Source: Coxiellaceae bacterium UBA1530 | Lineage (GTDB): Bacteria; Pseudomonadota; Gammaproteobacteria; Coxiellales; Coxiellaceae | NCBI GenBank assembly: GCA_002323325.1 | Contig: DCQA01000009.1 | Coordinates: forward strand, 10,879-47,509 | DNA: 36,631 nucleotides | Direction of reading: 5' to 3' | In this document: piece after piece, positions 16,442-25,284 of the stretch | Position numbering within the stretch: position 1 is the first letter of the stretch | Layout of the letters: each line of letters begins with the position of its first letter | The notes under the pieces: generated by a model | What the model was told of the DNA's origin: nothing | The model's input: the letters and a program-made list of their open reading frames with translations, nothing else | Databases searched by the model: none | Translations under genes and position numbers: made by a program

Positions 16442-16555
16442 TCCGACCTCTTTGTAATCGTTTTTATTGGGATCCAGCCGAAAAGTTATAGAGCTCTTGA
16501 GTGATTTATGCAAGATTTTCCATGACTATTTGGGGTGTAATGATCAATATAAGTT

Positions 16556-16567
16556 TTTCTTAAGAAA
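16556..16567. repeat. 12-bp palindrome TTTCTTAAGAAA upstream of the 602-aa gene
   Basis: This is a perfect palindrome, identical to the core of the 20-bp palindrome at 11-30. It lies about 115-125 bases before the 602-aa gene start and just after the epmA stop codon. A second palindrome, TGAATATTCA (16572-16581), overlaps that stop. It could be an operator for the 602-aa gene or the 3' end of the efp-epmA transcript. Confidence 0.5.
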
Positions 16568-16578
16568 GGTATGAATAT

Positions 16579-17526
16579 TCAGGCGCAAGACCAATTGAAG
16601 CTCAAGCTTTTTGATAGTACGTCGTGAGAACAAGCCAGCGTCACTAATCGGTCAACACCAAGCGCCACACCCGAGCATGCGGGTAAGCCTGCTTGTAAGG
16701 CAGTGATAAATCGTTGATCAATTTTAGGGAGCGATTTATTGAGTTGTTGTCTGTTTCGTAGGTCTTGTTGAAAGCGATGATATTGCTCATCGGCATCTTG
16801 CAATTCATGAAAGCCATTGGCGAGTTCGATACCATTGATATACAGCTCAAATCGTTCGGCAACCGATGGTGATCCTTTGCGTATTTGAGCAAGTGCTGCT
16901 TGTGATGCTGGGTAGTCATAAATAAAAGTGGGCGATTGAATGCCGAGTGTTGGTTCAATCACATGAGTCAGAAGAAGGTTGAGACAATCGTCACGATTCA
17001 GTGAATTGAGTGAGGGTGCATTAATATGTTTAGCGACACATTGGTGCAGTGATTCTAAGCTGCAGGTATGCGGATTAATAGCGAAGTGAGTGTCGAAAAG
17101 GTCATGGTAGGTTATTTTTTGAGCTGGCTTGGATTGAATGAGTGTTTGTAGCAAGGTGTCAATTTCATCGATCAGGTCAAGGTGTGTAAATCCTGGTCTA
17201 TACCACTCGAGTAATGTGAATTCGGGGTTATGCAGTGACCCTTGTTCTTCTTGACGAAAGGCTTTAGATATTTGATAAATCGGCCCGCTTCCAGCAGCTA
17301 GCAGGCGCTTCATGGCGTATTCTGGGGATGTTTGTAAATAGTATGGCGGTTGATGATCAGCAATCGCAAAGCTATCGATGTACGGATCAGTCACAGTATG
17401 TTGGCAAAGCAGAGGTGTTTCCACCTCCATGATGGCGCGCTCATGAAAAAACTGACGTATTTGATGCAGGATATGAGCGCGTTGCTGTAGTGTTGCGATG
17501 CTAGCGCTGGGCTGCCAGTCGATCAT
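16579..17526 (-). CDS. epmA: EF-P (R)-beta-lysine ligase
   Basis: This 315-aa class II lysyl-tRNA synthetase paralog lacks the N-terminal anticodon-binding domain. EpmA activates (R)-beta-lysine and attaches it to a conserved lysine of EF-P. Class II motifs are visible: motif 1 near VETPLLCQ, motif 2 AFRQEEQGSLHNPEFTLLEW and motif 3 GVALGVDRLVTLA. The length matches E. coli EpmA (325 aa). Its ATG overlaps the efp stop as ATGA, so enzyme and substrate are translated together. The aminomutase partner EpmB is not in this window. Confidence 0.96.
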   Translation of the reverse strand: MIDWQPSASIATLQQRAHILHQIRQFFHERAIMEVETPLLCQHTVTDPYIDSFAIADHQPPYYLQTSPEYAMKRLLAAGSGPIYQISKAFRQEEQGSLHNPEFTLLEWYRPGFTHLDLIDEIDTLLQTLIQSKPAQKITYHDLFDTHFAINPHTCSLESLHQCVAKHINAPSLNSLNRDDCLNLLLTHVIEPTLGIQSPTFIYDYPASQAALAQIRKGSPSVAERFELYINGIELANGFHELQDADEQYHRFQQDLRNRQQLNKSLPKIDQRFITALQAGLPACSGVALGVDRLVTLACSHDVLSKSLSFNWSCA

Positions 17527-18092
17527 TCCTTTACGCGAGAAACATAGCTTCCAGTGCGTGTGTCGATTTTGATGACCTCACCCTCATCAACAAACAAAGG
17601 TACACGGACAACAGCGCCTGTTTCTAGTGTGGCTGGTTTATTACCGCCACTCGCCGTATCACCTTTTAAGCCGGGATCAGTTTCCGTGATTTTTAATTGC
17701 ACAAAGTTGGGTGCTGTGACGGACATGGGGGCGTCGTTAAATAGGGTAACGATGCACGTGTCTTGTTCTTTTAGCCAGGGTTTGGCGTCTGCGATGGCTG
17801 CTTCACCGACCGAATATTGTTCAAACGTGTCAGGAACCATGAAGTGCCAGAATTCACCATCGAAGTAGAGGTATTGCATATCCATTTCGATGACATCGGC
17901 AGCGGGCAGTGATTCACCAGACTTGAAGGTTTTTTCGAGCACACGGCCAGTTTTTAGGTTGCGTAACTTAACGCGATTAAAAGCTTGCCCTTTGCCAGGT
18001 TTAACGAATTCGTTTTCGATGATGCTGCATGGGTCGTTATCGAGCATGACTTTGAGCCCTGAGCGAAATTCATTGGTGTTGTATTGAGCCAT
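17523..18092 (-). CDS. efp: Elongation factor P
   Basis: This 189-aa translation factor relieves ribosome stalling at consecutive prolines. Three beta-barrel domains are present. The modified lysine is K34 in FVKPGKGQAF, exactly the position used by EpmA. The start at 18092 (MAQYNTNEF, behind GAGG) matches family N-termini. An in-frame ATG at 18131 would fall inside the promoter -10 box, so it is rejected. The consensus-like promoter at 18127-18155 gives a leader of roughly 25-30 bases. Co-translation with epmA (ATGA overlap) makes modification very likely. Confidence 0.97.
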   Translation of the reverse strand: MAQYNTNEFRSGLKVMLDNDPCSIIENEFVKPGKGQAFNRVKLRNLKTGRVLEKTFKSGESLPAADVIEMDMQYLYFDGEFWHFMVPDTFEQYSVGEAAIADAKPWLKEQDTCIVTLFNDAPMSVTAPNFVQLKITETDPGLKGDTASGGNKPATLETGAVVRVPLFVDEGEVIKIDTRTGSYVSRVKE

Positions 18093-18126
18093 GCTGTCCT
18101 CTTGACGGTGATTTAAATCGGCGATC

Positions 18127-18155
18127 ATCATAACAAGTTGTTTCTAGCCGAGCAA
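18127..18155 (-). promoter_or_regulatory. Sigma70-type promoter of efp-epmA
   Basis: On the minus strand TTGCTC, a 17-base spacer and TATGAT lie just upstream of efp, with the predicted start of transcription near 18119. Both hexamers match consensus well and the spacing is optimal. Confidence 0.65.
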
Positions 18156-18182
18156 TTACAGCGTGTCTCGTGTTGGAGGGGG

Positions 18183-18338
18183 TTACTGACCTCCCTCACA
18201 CCAACCACACTCACCTGTTTCGTTACAACATGGCCCACCATTGCAATCACACCTATCATCGTTAGTGTTAGCAGATGCAACACTTAAAAAAAACATAAAG
18301 CTGCAGGCCAGCGGTAAAATAATTAACGACTTTATCAT
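18183..18338 (-). CDS. Small secreted cysteine-rich peptide
   Basis: This 51-aa peptide has a clear signal sequence: MIKSL, a hydrophobic core of about 17 residues and an ASA site, so cleavage is likely after residue 23. The mature part of about 28 residues holds six cysteines in the order C-C-CC-C-C (C30, C32, C37, C38, C44, C47) amid Gly, Asp and Asn. The last residues are CGWCEGGQ, with a CxxC. I recognise no family. A disulfide-knotted mini-protein or a metal-binding peptide would fit. The ATG at 18338 has an ideal AAGGGG site; an upstream in-frame start at 18380 would hide the signal sequence. A possible -10 TACAAT is at 18370-18375. It lies upstream of the efp promoter on the same strand. 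Confidence 0.65.
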   Translation of the reverse strand: MIKSLIILPLACSFMFFLSVASANTNDDRCDCNGGPCCNETGECGWCEGGQ

Positions 18339-18369
18339 GATTGTCCCCTTATTTGAGTCCCTGTTTTTT

Positions 18370-18375
18370 ATTGTA
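18370..18375 (-). promoter_or_regulatory. Candidate -10 box for the Cys-rich peptide gene
   Basis: TACAAT on the minus strand lies about 32 bases before the peptide's ATG, giving a leader of roughly 24 bases with AAGGGG inside. The -35 region (near AGGCAA) is poor, which might mean an activator is needed. The remaining gap to 18618 shows nothing else I can name. Confidence 0.35.
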
Positions 18376-18618
18376 GACAAAAAATACTGGTTTTGCCTAA
18401 ATCATGCCTCATGACGAGATCTTTAATTTAAAGGGCTTCATAAGGCATCCTTTTTTGGCTATGTGCGTGTTATGTAGCTTGGGGGGTATGTGGGTAAGGC
18501 GTGTGTAAATAAAATGCTTAAAATCAATATGTTGCGTATATCTTTATCAGGCCTGGATGGGTCATAATACGGTAGTTTTTCTTGATCATACTGGTGTGCT
18601 TATCTGATTTCCGTTACG

Positions 18619-19557
18619 ATGCAAGCACTTTGGTCTTTTGGAATACAGGTGTTTGAGGTGTTTGATCGACGAGCTATTCAATCTGTCTTGTTGTTAGTGT
18701 CGCTAGGGGTCTTGTGGGGCTCTGGCTATGCTTTAGCACGCTACGCGATGACGCATGGCGTTGCACCGCTGGGCTATGCATTTTGGCAAACGCTGGGACC
18801 AGCGGTGTTATTAGCTGTTATCGGCTACCGCGGTGTTATTGCAGATCTACGTCATTTTTCAGTGTGGCGTTTTTTCCTAGTGACTGGGTTGTTGGGTATC
18901 GCTGTTCCCAATACGACCATGTATGTCGTGAGCGCGCATTTGCCTGCGGGTTTATTAGCGGTGATTGTCAATACAGCGCCATTGCTCACCTATGGGATGG
19001 CTTGGTTGTGTTCCGATGAGCCTTTTCATCCGCTACGTATCAGCGCAGTGGTGTTATGTGTTATTGGGTTAATGGTCTTAGTGTTTGTCTCGCAGTCATT
19101 CGATGTGAGTCAGGTAACATCAATACGCTGGGTTTTATTATCTTTGTTGAGTCCATTATGTTTTGCCGCCATCGCGGTGTATACCTCGCGTCGTCGCCCG
19201 GTACATTTATCATCCATCACTTTGGCAGTGGGAATGTTACTAGCTGCCTTTGTGTTTTTGTTACCAGTGACGTTAAGCTTGCATGCTTTTCATCCTATAA
19301 CGTGGCATTGGCAGCGTGTGGATCAGGTAATTATTTTGGAAATTCTTTTGTCGAGTCTAGGTTATGTGGTCTTTTTTCGGCTCATCCAATTGTCAGGTTC
19401 GGTTTATTATAGTTTAGTCGCAGGCGTGGTTGCTATGACGGGATTGTTTTGGGGGTGGTTATTGTTCCAAGAACAATTCTCTCTCGTGCAGTGGTTAGCT
19501 GTCGGGTTAATTTTAATCAGTATTGCATTAGTCACGCAGCGTTTTCGACGTTCATGA
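18619..19557 (+). CDS. EamA/DMT-family permease
   Basis: This 312-aa inner-membrane protein has about ten hydrophobic segments arranged as two EamA repeats. The first repeat starts LLLVSLGVLWGSGYALARYAM and contains VSAHLPAGLLAVIVNTAPLLTYG. The second contains LSSLGYVVFFRLIQLSGSVYYSLV and GLFWGWLLFQEQFS. Members export amino acids, metabolites or drugs, but the substrate cannot be read from sequence. The ribosome-binding site at the first ATG is weak, and a start a few codons later is possible. priA begins 27 bases after its stop, so the two may be co-transcribed. Confidence 0.88.
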   Translation: MQALWSFGIQVFEVFDRRAIQSVLLLVSLGVLWGSGYALARYAMTHGVAPLGYAFWQTLGPAVLLAVIGYRGVIADLRHFSVWRFFLVTGLLGIAVPNTTMYVVSAHLPAGLLAVIVNTAPLLTYGMAWLCSDEPFHPLRISAVVLCVIGLMVLVFVSQSFDVSQVTSIRWVLLSLLSPLCFAAIAVYTSRRRPVHLSSITLAVGMLLAAFVFLLPVTLSLHAFHPITWHWQRVDQVIILEILLSSLGYVVFFRLIQLSGSVYYSLVAGVVAMTGLFWGWLLFQEQFSLVQWLAVGLILISIALVTQRFRRS

Positions 19558-19584
19558 TCGTCGATTCTATGAGGAGGTAGGTGG

Positions 19585-21774
19585 GTGTATCACGGGTGTG
19601 TCATACAAGTTGCAGTGCCGACACCATTACGAGAAGCCTTGGATTATTTGCCGGTGGGTAATCAATCCGTTGGTGTGGAGTGTATAGGTTGTCGTGTTCG
19701 TGTGCCGCTGGGGCGTCGTACCGTGATTGGTATTGTGGTAGCCGTTGTGTCCGAGTCCTCATTATCGAGTAAGCAACTGAAGTCTGCGATTGATTGGGTG
19801 GATGCACAGCCCTTGTTATCCTCAGTTCAATTGAAGCTGCTACGTTGGGTGAGTGATTATTATCATGCGCCGATTGGTGAGGTGGTCTGTGGGCTATTGC
19901 CTAAAGCTTTACGAGAAGGGTTAACCCCGGAACTTGATACAGTTTATGAGTATCAGTTAACCTCAGCAGGTCGATTGGCTTTAGATGCTTTGCCATCACG
20001 ATCGCGATCTCAACGTCAGTTATTAGACGTGTTGTCTGTTGCGCCATCTTCCGTTTCATTGAAAGCCTTGCAAGCACAAGGCATTAAGCGCAGCACAATA
20101 AACACGACTTGTGATAAAGGCTGGGTTGAGTCGGTCGAAGCAATACCTGTGGTGGCTGAGGTGATTCACCCGACATTTTCTGTGACCACCGAGCAACAAC
20201 AGGCTATTGATGTCATTGCGGATGCAAAGCAGTTTGATGTGTTTGTTTTAGAGGGCGTGACAGGTAGTGGAAAAACAGAGGTCTATTTGCAAACAATGTC
20301 GGCAGTACTGCAAGCAGGAAAGCAGGCTTTGTTATTGGTACCAGAAATTGGTTTAACGCCGCAAACTCAACAGCGTGTCAGTCAGCGGTTTCAGGTGCCC
20401 GTCATTGTGATGCATTCTCAGTTAACCCCTAAGCAGCGCGCACAACGTTGGCTACGAGCACAATCAACGGATCCTTGTATTGTACTAGGAACACGTTCGG
20501 CCTTATTTATGCCGTTGCCTGAATTGGGATTAATCATCTTAGATGAAGAGCACGATAGTTCGTTTAAGCAGCAGTCCGGGCTACGTTATTCCGCGCGTGA
20601 TGTTGCGGTAAAACGTGCTCATCAATTAAATATCCCCGTGGTTTTAGGTTCAGCAACACCATCATTAGAAACTTTGCATAATGTTCAGCTAGGGCGTTAT
20701 CAATCCTTAGTGTTATCCGAGCGCGTGGGTGGTGGCCAAATGCCTCAGCCTGAGTGCATCGATCTGTGTGATCAGCCTTTGGTGGGTGGTTTAAGCGAGG
20801 CATTGTTAGGTGCTATTCAATCAACGTTAGATCAACAAGAGCAAGTCCTGTTATTTTTAAATCGTCGTGGGTATGCGCCGGCATTATTATGCCATCAGTG
20901 TGGTTGGGTAGTGCCTTGTCCAAACTGTGATGCATCCATTACGGTGCATCAAGCTAAGCATCAAATGCGTTGTCATCACTGTCAGCGAGTGTGGCCTTTA
21001 GTGAAGGTATGTCAACAATGCAAGCAAGCGGAATTGATACCTGTTGGTGTCGGGACTGAGCAATTAATGGAAGTGTTGCAAGATCGTTTTCCAGGGGTTA
21101 CATCGGTGCGTATTGATCGTGATACAGTAGGCTCGCAAAAGCGCTTAGATGCCGTCTTAGAGCAGGTGCATTCCTGTGAAGCGAATATCATTGTTGGTAC
21201 GCAAATGGTTTCCAAAGGTCATCATTTTTCTGGAGTGACATTGGTTGGTATTGTTGATGCCGATGGTGCCTTATACAGTACCGACTTCAGAGCACTAGAA
21301 CACATGGGGCAGCAAATCCTTCAGGTAGCTGGGCGCTCAGGGCGCGAGAAGGCAGGGCGAGTGCTGATACAAACTCATCATCCAGAGCATCCTTTGTTGC
21401 GTACTTTATTGACATCAGGATACCCTGAATTTGCTAGGGTATTGATAGAGGAGCGAGCTCAAGGTGGTTTACCACCGCATACTCACCAGGTTATTGTTAG
21501 GGCTGAAGCTAAAGAGGCTTATCATGCGCAAACTTTATTACAAGACATGGTGACAGCGGGTGCTTGTCAAGATAGCACTTTATCCATATTTGGGCCTATT
21601 ACAGCTGCAATGGCTAAGCGCGCAAACCGCTATCGATACCAAATTATTTTACAGTCTTCACAGCGTAGCACTTTGCAGCAGGGCGTGATGCGTTGTATAC
21701 AGGTAGGGGCTCAGCATCCATTGAGAGGACGATGTCAGTGGCATGTTGATGTTGACCCACTGGAAACTATTTGA
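19585..21774 (+). CDS. priA: Primosomal replication restart helicase PriA
   Basis: This 729-aa 3'-5' helicase reloads the replisome at collapsed forks. Order of parts: N-terminal 3'-DNA-binding domain (VAVPTPLREALDYLPVG...), winged helix, Walker A GVTGSGKTEVYL (near residue 225), DEEH box (LIILDEEHDSSFKQQSGLRY), then four CxxC pairs for two zinc ions (CHQC, CPNC, CHHC, CQQC, residues about 437-485), the helicase lobe with GTQMVSKGHHF and the QVAGRSGR motif. The length equals the family norm (E. coli 732 aa). The start is GTG behind GAGGAGG at good spacing. Confidence 0.97.
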   Translation: MYHGCVIQVAVPTPLREALDYLPVGNQSVGVECIGCRVRVPLGRRTVIGIVVAVVSESSLSSKQLKSAIDWVDAQPLLSSVQLKLLRWVSDYYHAPIGEVVCGLLPKALREGLTPELDTVYEYQLTSAGRLALDALPSRSRSQRQLLDVLSVAPSSVSLKALQAQGIKRSTINTTCDKGWVESVEAIPVVAEVIHPTFSVTTEQQQAIDVIADAKQFDVFVLEGVTGSGKTEVYLQTMSAVLQAGKQALLLVPEIGLTPQTQQRVSQRFQVPVIVMHSQLTPKQRAQRWLRAQSTDPCIVLGTRSALFMPLPELGLIILDEEHDSSFKQQSGLRYSARDVAVKRAHQLNIPVVLGSATPSLETLHNVQLGRYQSLVLSERVGGGQMPQPECIDLCDQPLVGGLSEALLGAIQSTLDQQEQVLLFLNRRGYAPALLCHQCGWVVPCPNCDASITVHQAKHQMRCHHCQRVWPLVKVCQQCKQAELIPVGVGTEQLMEVLQDRFPGVTSVRIDRDTVGSQKRLDAVLEQVHSCEANIIVGTQMVSKGHHFSGVTLVGIVDADGALYSTDFRALEHMGQQILQVAGRSGREKAGRVLIQTHHPEHPLLRTLLTSGYPEFARVLIEERAQGGLPPHTHQVIVRAEAKEAYHAQTLLQDMVTAGACQDSTLSIFGPITAAMAKRANRYRYQIILQSSQRSTLQQGVMRCIQVGAQHPLRGRCQWHVDVDPLETI

Positions 21775-21810
21775 TGGGGTGGATATTTTATTGTGCGTTG
21801 GTGATTATTT

Positions 21811-21840
21811 ATCAAAATATCATGGGTTTGATGATATAAT
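21811..21840 (+). promoter_or_regulatory. Extended -10 promoter of the export-Trk gene cluster
   Basis: TGATATAAT (21832-21840) is an extended -10 (TGn plus perfect TATAAT), about 30 bases before the TolC-like gene. It is preceded by an inverted repeat ATCAAA (21811-21816) and TTTGAT (21827-21832) that touches the TG, a plausible operator position. The -35 is poor. Confidence 0.5.
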
Positions 21841-21870
21841 GGCGGTAATCATTCAGGGTGATAGATAGAG

Positions 21871-23391
21871 ATGAGTCAACATCGAATAGTGTTTTTTACA
21901 TTGCTGGGATTAGGTACAGTGCCGTTGGCATCTGCCAGTGTGGTGTTACCAGAGCCTGCAGGTACGATGATGAACTCATCATTGCCAGCGGATATTATTC
22001 CGGTGTCGATGGATGATACGTCTCATCATTCGTCACTGATGGAGCTGCCGTCAATGGAGGAGTCGTCCACCGGAAAGTATTTGAGTGTCAATGATGCCAT
22101 ATTGTTAGCATTGAGAAATAACCCTAACGTTTTTAGTGCTCAACTCACTCGCATCATGGATAAGTATAATTTAGAGATTGCTCACAATGCATTTCAGCCG
22201 CATTATTCATTAAATTTCAATCAGACGTATCAAAATAATCAGCGGTCGATATATGAGGTTTCTCCTACGGTATCGTTAGATACTACTATGGGGACGTCAT
22301 TCTCAGTCAATAATACTAATGACATGTCCGGTGATCAGCAGACTAACTTAAATGTTTCCCAACATTTATTGAAAGGATTTGGTGCGGTTAATAATGTCAA
22401 CTACTTAAATGCACTAGATAATGAAAAAACGGCCAAGCTGAGTTATCAATCCTCTATCACCAATGTCGTTATGTCAGTCGTGACAGATTATCGCAGTTTA
22501 GTGAGTGCCGAGTTGAACTTAATTATCGACCAAAAGAATTTAAAGGCGACTCAAAAGGCAACGGAAGATGATGCTTTGCGCTTTAAAGCGGGAAAATTAG
22601 CTAAAAGTGAGTTGATTCAGCAACAAGCAACATTGGCATCAGCTAAGTTAAGTTATCAATCGCAGTTAAATTCAGTTCAAACAACGTATCAAAGTTTTTT
22701 GAGTCAGTTAGGAGTTTCACCCTGGGCTAAGTTCACTGTTGATAAATCCGTTTCCTTGCCAGAAGTTAAGCTTCCTTCATTAGAGCAATGTATTCAATTA
22801 GCGTTTAAAAATAATGTTGATTATCAGCGCGAGGTGATTGAGCTAGAGGAGACGCGTCGTAGTGTATTGACAGCAAAAAATAATATGAAGTGGACGTTAG
22901 ATGCAAACCTACAGCAAGAATTAGAAACTACCGAAGGGACATCCGGGTCACCAGTTGTAGTGAGTGACGTTAGTGCCTCTGATCCTGTCTTGTCGTTGAG
23001 TATGAGTATCCCCATTGATAATTTACAAGATCAATCATCCTTAATTCAGGCGAAAATTGCCTATCGAGAGGCAAAAGAAAATTTAGAGCAATCAAAACGA
23101 GACTTAATGATTCAAGTGCAGAAACAATACCAGGCTGTTTTATATGATCAGCAGCAGATACCTATTGGCGAGCAGTCAGTGAAGCTAGAGAAAATGTCAT
23201 TAGAAAATGTACAGCTAAAATTTAAATTTGGAAAAGCCACAGCGCTTGATGTTTCCACAATACAAACAAGTTACGTTGAGTCGCAATCGAGCTTGGTGTC
23301 TTATCGAATTAGTTTGTTAAATGATTTGATGGAGTTAGATAACACGCTAGGGCGTGTATTAAATCAATGGGGAATTTCTCTGAGGTATTGA
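21871..23391 (+). CDS. TolC-family outer-membrane efflux protein
   Basis: This 506-aa protein has an N-terminal signal sequence (FFTLLGLGTVPLASAS) and two outer-membrane-efflux repeats rich in coiled coil. The first starts near LSVNDAILLALRNNPNVFSAQL and contains GFGAVNNVNYLNALDNEKTAKLSYQ. The second begins near SLEQCIQLAFKNNVDYQREVIEL. TolC trimers make the outer-membrane channel of tripartite pumps. It is the first gene of a cluster with a periplasmic adaptor starting two bases after its stop, so it is most likely the dedicated channel. The N-terminus has about 60 extra Ser/Met-rich residues between signal and first repeat. Confidence 0.9.
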   Translation: MSQHRIVFFTLLGLGTVPLASASVVLPEPAGTMMNSSLPADIIPVSMDDTSHHSSLMELPSMEESSTGKYLSVNDAILLALRNNPNVFSAQLTRIMDKYNLEIAHNAFQPHYSLNFNQTYQNNQRSIYEVSPTVSLDTTMGTSFSVNNTNDMSGDQQTNLNVSQHLLKGFGAVNNVNYLNALDNEKTAKLSYQSSITNVVMSVVTDYRSLVSAELNLIIDQKNLKATQKATEDDALRFKAGKLAKSELIQQQATLASAKLSYQSQLNSVQTTYQSFLSQLGVSPWAKFTVDKSVSLPEVKLPSLEQCIQLAFKNNVDYQREVIELEETRRSVLTAKNNMKWTLDANLQQELETTEGTSGSPVVVSDVSASDPVLSLSMSIPIDNLQDQSSLIQAKIAYREAKENLEQSKRDLMIQVQKQYQAVLYDQQQIPIGEQSVKLEKMSLENVQLKFKFGKATALDVSTIQTSYVESQSSLVSYRISLLNDLMELDNTLGRVLNQWGISLRY

Positions 23392-23393
23392 GC

Positions 23394-24617
23394 ATGAGTT
23401 TTTTTAATAAAGTAGTAGTATTTTTTATAATGGCAATCGTGTTGGGTCTGTCCGCTTGTCATTCATCCTCTCAGGATGCAAAAAAGACCTCAGAAAATTG
23501 GGTTTCTGTAGAAAAGAAATCACCCAAAATGTCATTTTATTTTAGAGGTGTTATTGAGCCTATTCAGGTGTTTTCTGTGATAAGTCCTTTTGAAGGGAGG
23601 CTGACCCAGCTAAATTTTAATTATGGAGATACGCTAAAACAAGGAGATATCGTTGCAGCAATGAGCTCATTGACATTGTCAGAGGACTTTAAAAAAGTAG
23701 TGACAGACTTTTTAACAAAAAAAAGCGCCTATTATAATGCTAAAGAAGATTATACGGGTGTGAAAATGCTTTATGAGGCCGGTGTTTCCTCGAAAAGTGA
23801 TTTTTTAAGTTCTGAAAGTAGTTTTCAAAATGATGCACTTGCATACATGCAGTCACAGTTTGAATTAGAGACCTTGTTACATAAATTGAATATTGATCCG
23901 AAAGACATAGAGAAGCTTTCTTTGGCTGATCAAGATAAGCTTGCTCCTTTACTGGCAAGACAGTTTAAGCACATTGAAATTCCAGCAACTGGTTCCGGGG
24001 TTGCTTTGTTTCCTATTAAAGAATCGAATAATAATGGTAGTGATGAAATTTCAGGAGAGCTTCATGTTGGCTCGAAGCTCAATGAGGGACAGTTGATGTT
24101 GAGTATTGGCGACATGTCAGGTCTATCTATCGATGTGGTTGCGTCTGAGGAAAGTATCAATCGTCTGCATCAAGGAATGTCTGCCATAATTACCAGTGAT
24201 GCCTTTCCAGGAATACGTTTAAAAGGAAAAGTGAAGAGTGTTTCTTTACAAGCTGATCCTAATACGAGTGGAGGTCAATCTTTATCGCAGTTTCCATTGC
24301 ATGTTATTGTTCCAAAGGTAGAAGCTAAGGCAGCTTCTCGAATCAAAGTTGGTATGACCTGTAAAGTACAATTAGACGTTGAGTCTCCACCAGCGCTTAT
24401 GCTGCCTTTGAATGCCGTAAAGTTTGATGGCCATGTTGCTACAGTTGATGTGCGAATGAAAAGTGGCGAAGTAAAAACCGTCAAGGTCCTTACAGGTGTC
24501 ACTACACTAACCGATGTGGTGATTATTTCTGGTTTAAAGGAAGGTGATCAGGTCGTAGTACATGATTCACGAAAAGCTACTCTGAAAGGTAATCGGATGG
24601 TCGTGGTCCATGATTGA
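23394..24617 (+). CDS. MacA/HlyD-like periplasmic adaptor lipoprotein
   Basis: This 407-aa membrane-fusion protein has a lipobox LSAC with Cys22, so it is probably a lipoprotein rather than membrane-spanning like E. coli MacA. Residues about 50-85 form the first half of a lipoyl-like barrel (VISPFEGRLTQLNFNYGDTL). A helical hairpin spans about 95-165 (YYNAKEDYTGVKMLYEAGVS). Beta-barrel and membrane-proximal domains follow (GMSAIITSDAFPGIRLKGKV, VGMTCKVQLDV, GLKEGDQVVV). The start at 23394 follows TGAGG inside the upstream gene and exposes the signal at once; a longer frame from 23367 is rejected. It overlaps the ATPase gene by 8 bases. Confidence 0.9.
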   Translation: MSFFNKVVVFFIMAIVLGLSACHSSSQDAKKTSENWVSVEKKSPKMSFYFRGVIEPIQVFSVISPFEGRLTQLNFNYGDTLKQGDIVAAMSSLTLSEDFKKVVTDFLTKKSAYYNAKEDYTGVKMLYEAGVSSKSDFLSSESSFQNDALAYMQSQFELETLLHKLNIDPKDIEKLSLADQDKLAPLLARQFKHIEIPATGSGVALFPIKESNNNGSDEISGELHVGSKLNEGQLMLSIGDMSGLSIDVVASEESINRLHQGMSAIITSDAFPGIRLKGKVKSVSLQADPNTSGGQSLSQFPLHVIVPKVEAKAASRIKVGMTCKVQLDVESPPALMLPLNAVKFDGHVATVDVRMKSGEVKTVKVLTGVTTLTDVVIISGLKEGDQVVVHDSRKATLKGNRMVVVHD

Positions 24618-25284
24618 TATTTTGAATATTACGAAAACCTATTCTATAGGTCAAACTCAAGAATTTCAGGCGTTGAAAGGCGTTTCTATACATGTAGATT
24701 CTGGTGAGTGGGTAGCGATCATTGGGCCATCGGGTTCAGGTAAGTCGACCATGATGCATATTATGGGACTGTTGGATCACGCAACCACGGGTGTATTTAA
24801 ATTACTGGGTCGTGACGTATCAACATTAGCGCCTCATGAGATGGCTAAGCTACGCAATGAATACATTGGATTTGTTTTTCAACAATTTTTATTGTTACCT
24901 CGTTATAGCGCACTTGACAATGTTGCTCTCCCACTGAGATACCGTCGTTGTACACAAAAGCAAGCGCATAAACAAGCAATGGAGTCCCTCGAGCAAGTTG
25001 GGTTGGGTGATTTAGTGCATCATAAGCCCTCAGAATTGTCTGGTGGTCAGCAGCAACGAGTGGCGATTGCGCGAGCACTTGTAGGTCAACCTAAATTGAT
25101 TTTAGCGGATGAGCCAACAGGCGCGCTAGATTCTAAAACTGGTGCTATGGTGATGCAATTACTACAAGATATTACAGGGGATACTTCACTCATTATGATT
25201 ACTCACGATGAGCGAGTTGCTGATTATTGTCAGCGTAAAGTGAGATTACGTGATGGTTTAATTGAATTGCAGGGTGATGATTGA
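24610..25284 (+). CDS. MacB/LolD-type ABC transporter ATPase
   Basis: This 224-aa ATPase has a full motif set: Walker A GPSGSGKST (about residues 39-47), Q-loop GFVFQQFLLLPRYSALDNVALPL, signature LSGGQQQRVAIARAL, Walker B LILADEPTGALD and the H-loop ITHDE. It is of the MacB/LolD/YknY subfamily that powers mechanotransmission transporters. In E. coli MacB this domain is fused to the permease; here it is a separate gene whose TGA overlaps the permease ATG (TGATG). Its substrate is unknown. Confidence 0.95.
   Translation: MIDILNITKTYSIGQTQEFQALKGVSIHVDSGEWVAIIGPSGSGKSTMMHIMGLLDHATTGVFKLLGRDVSTLAPHEMAKLRNEYIGFVFQQFLLLPRYSALDNVALPLRYRRCTQKQAHKQAMESLEQVGLGDLVHHKPSELSGGQQQRVAIARALVGQPKLILADEPTGALDSKTGAMVMQLLQDITGDTSLIMITHDERVADYCQRKVRLRDGLIELQGDD

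Noticed and set aside
16442..16513. TTG start 24 codons upstream of the 602-aa protein
   Set aside because: No ribosome-binding site is seen there, whereas the ATG at 16441 has AGAGGT at good spacing.
18093..18131. Upstream ATG for efp
   Set aside because: It lies within the -10 box of the best promoter, upstream of the predicted transcript start, and the extra residues are not part of EF-P.
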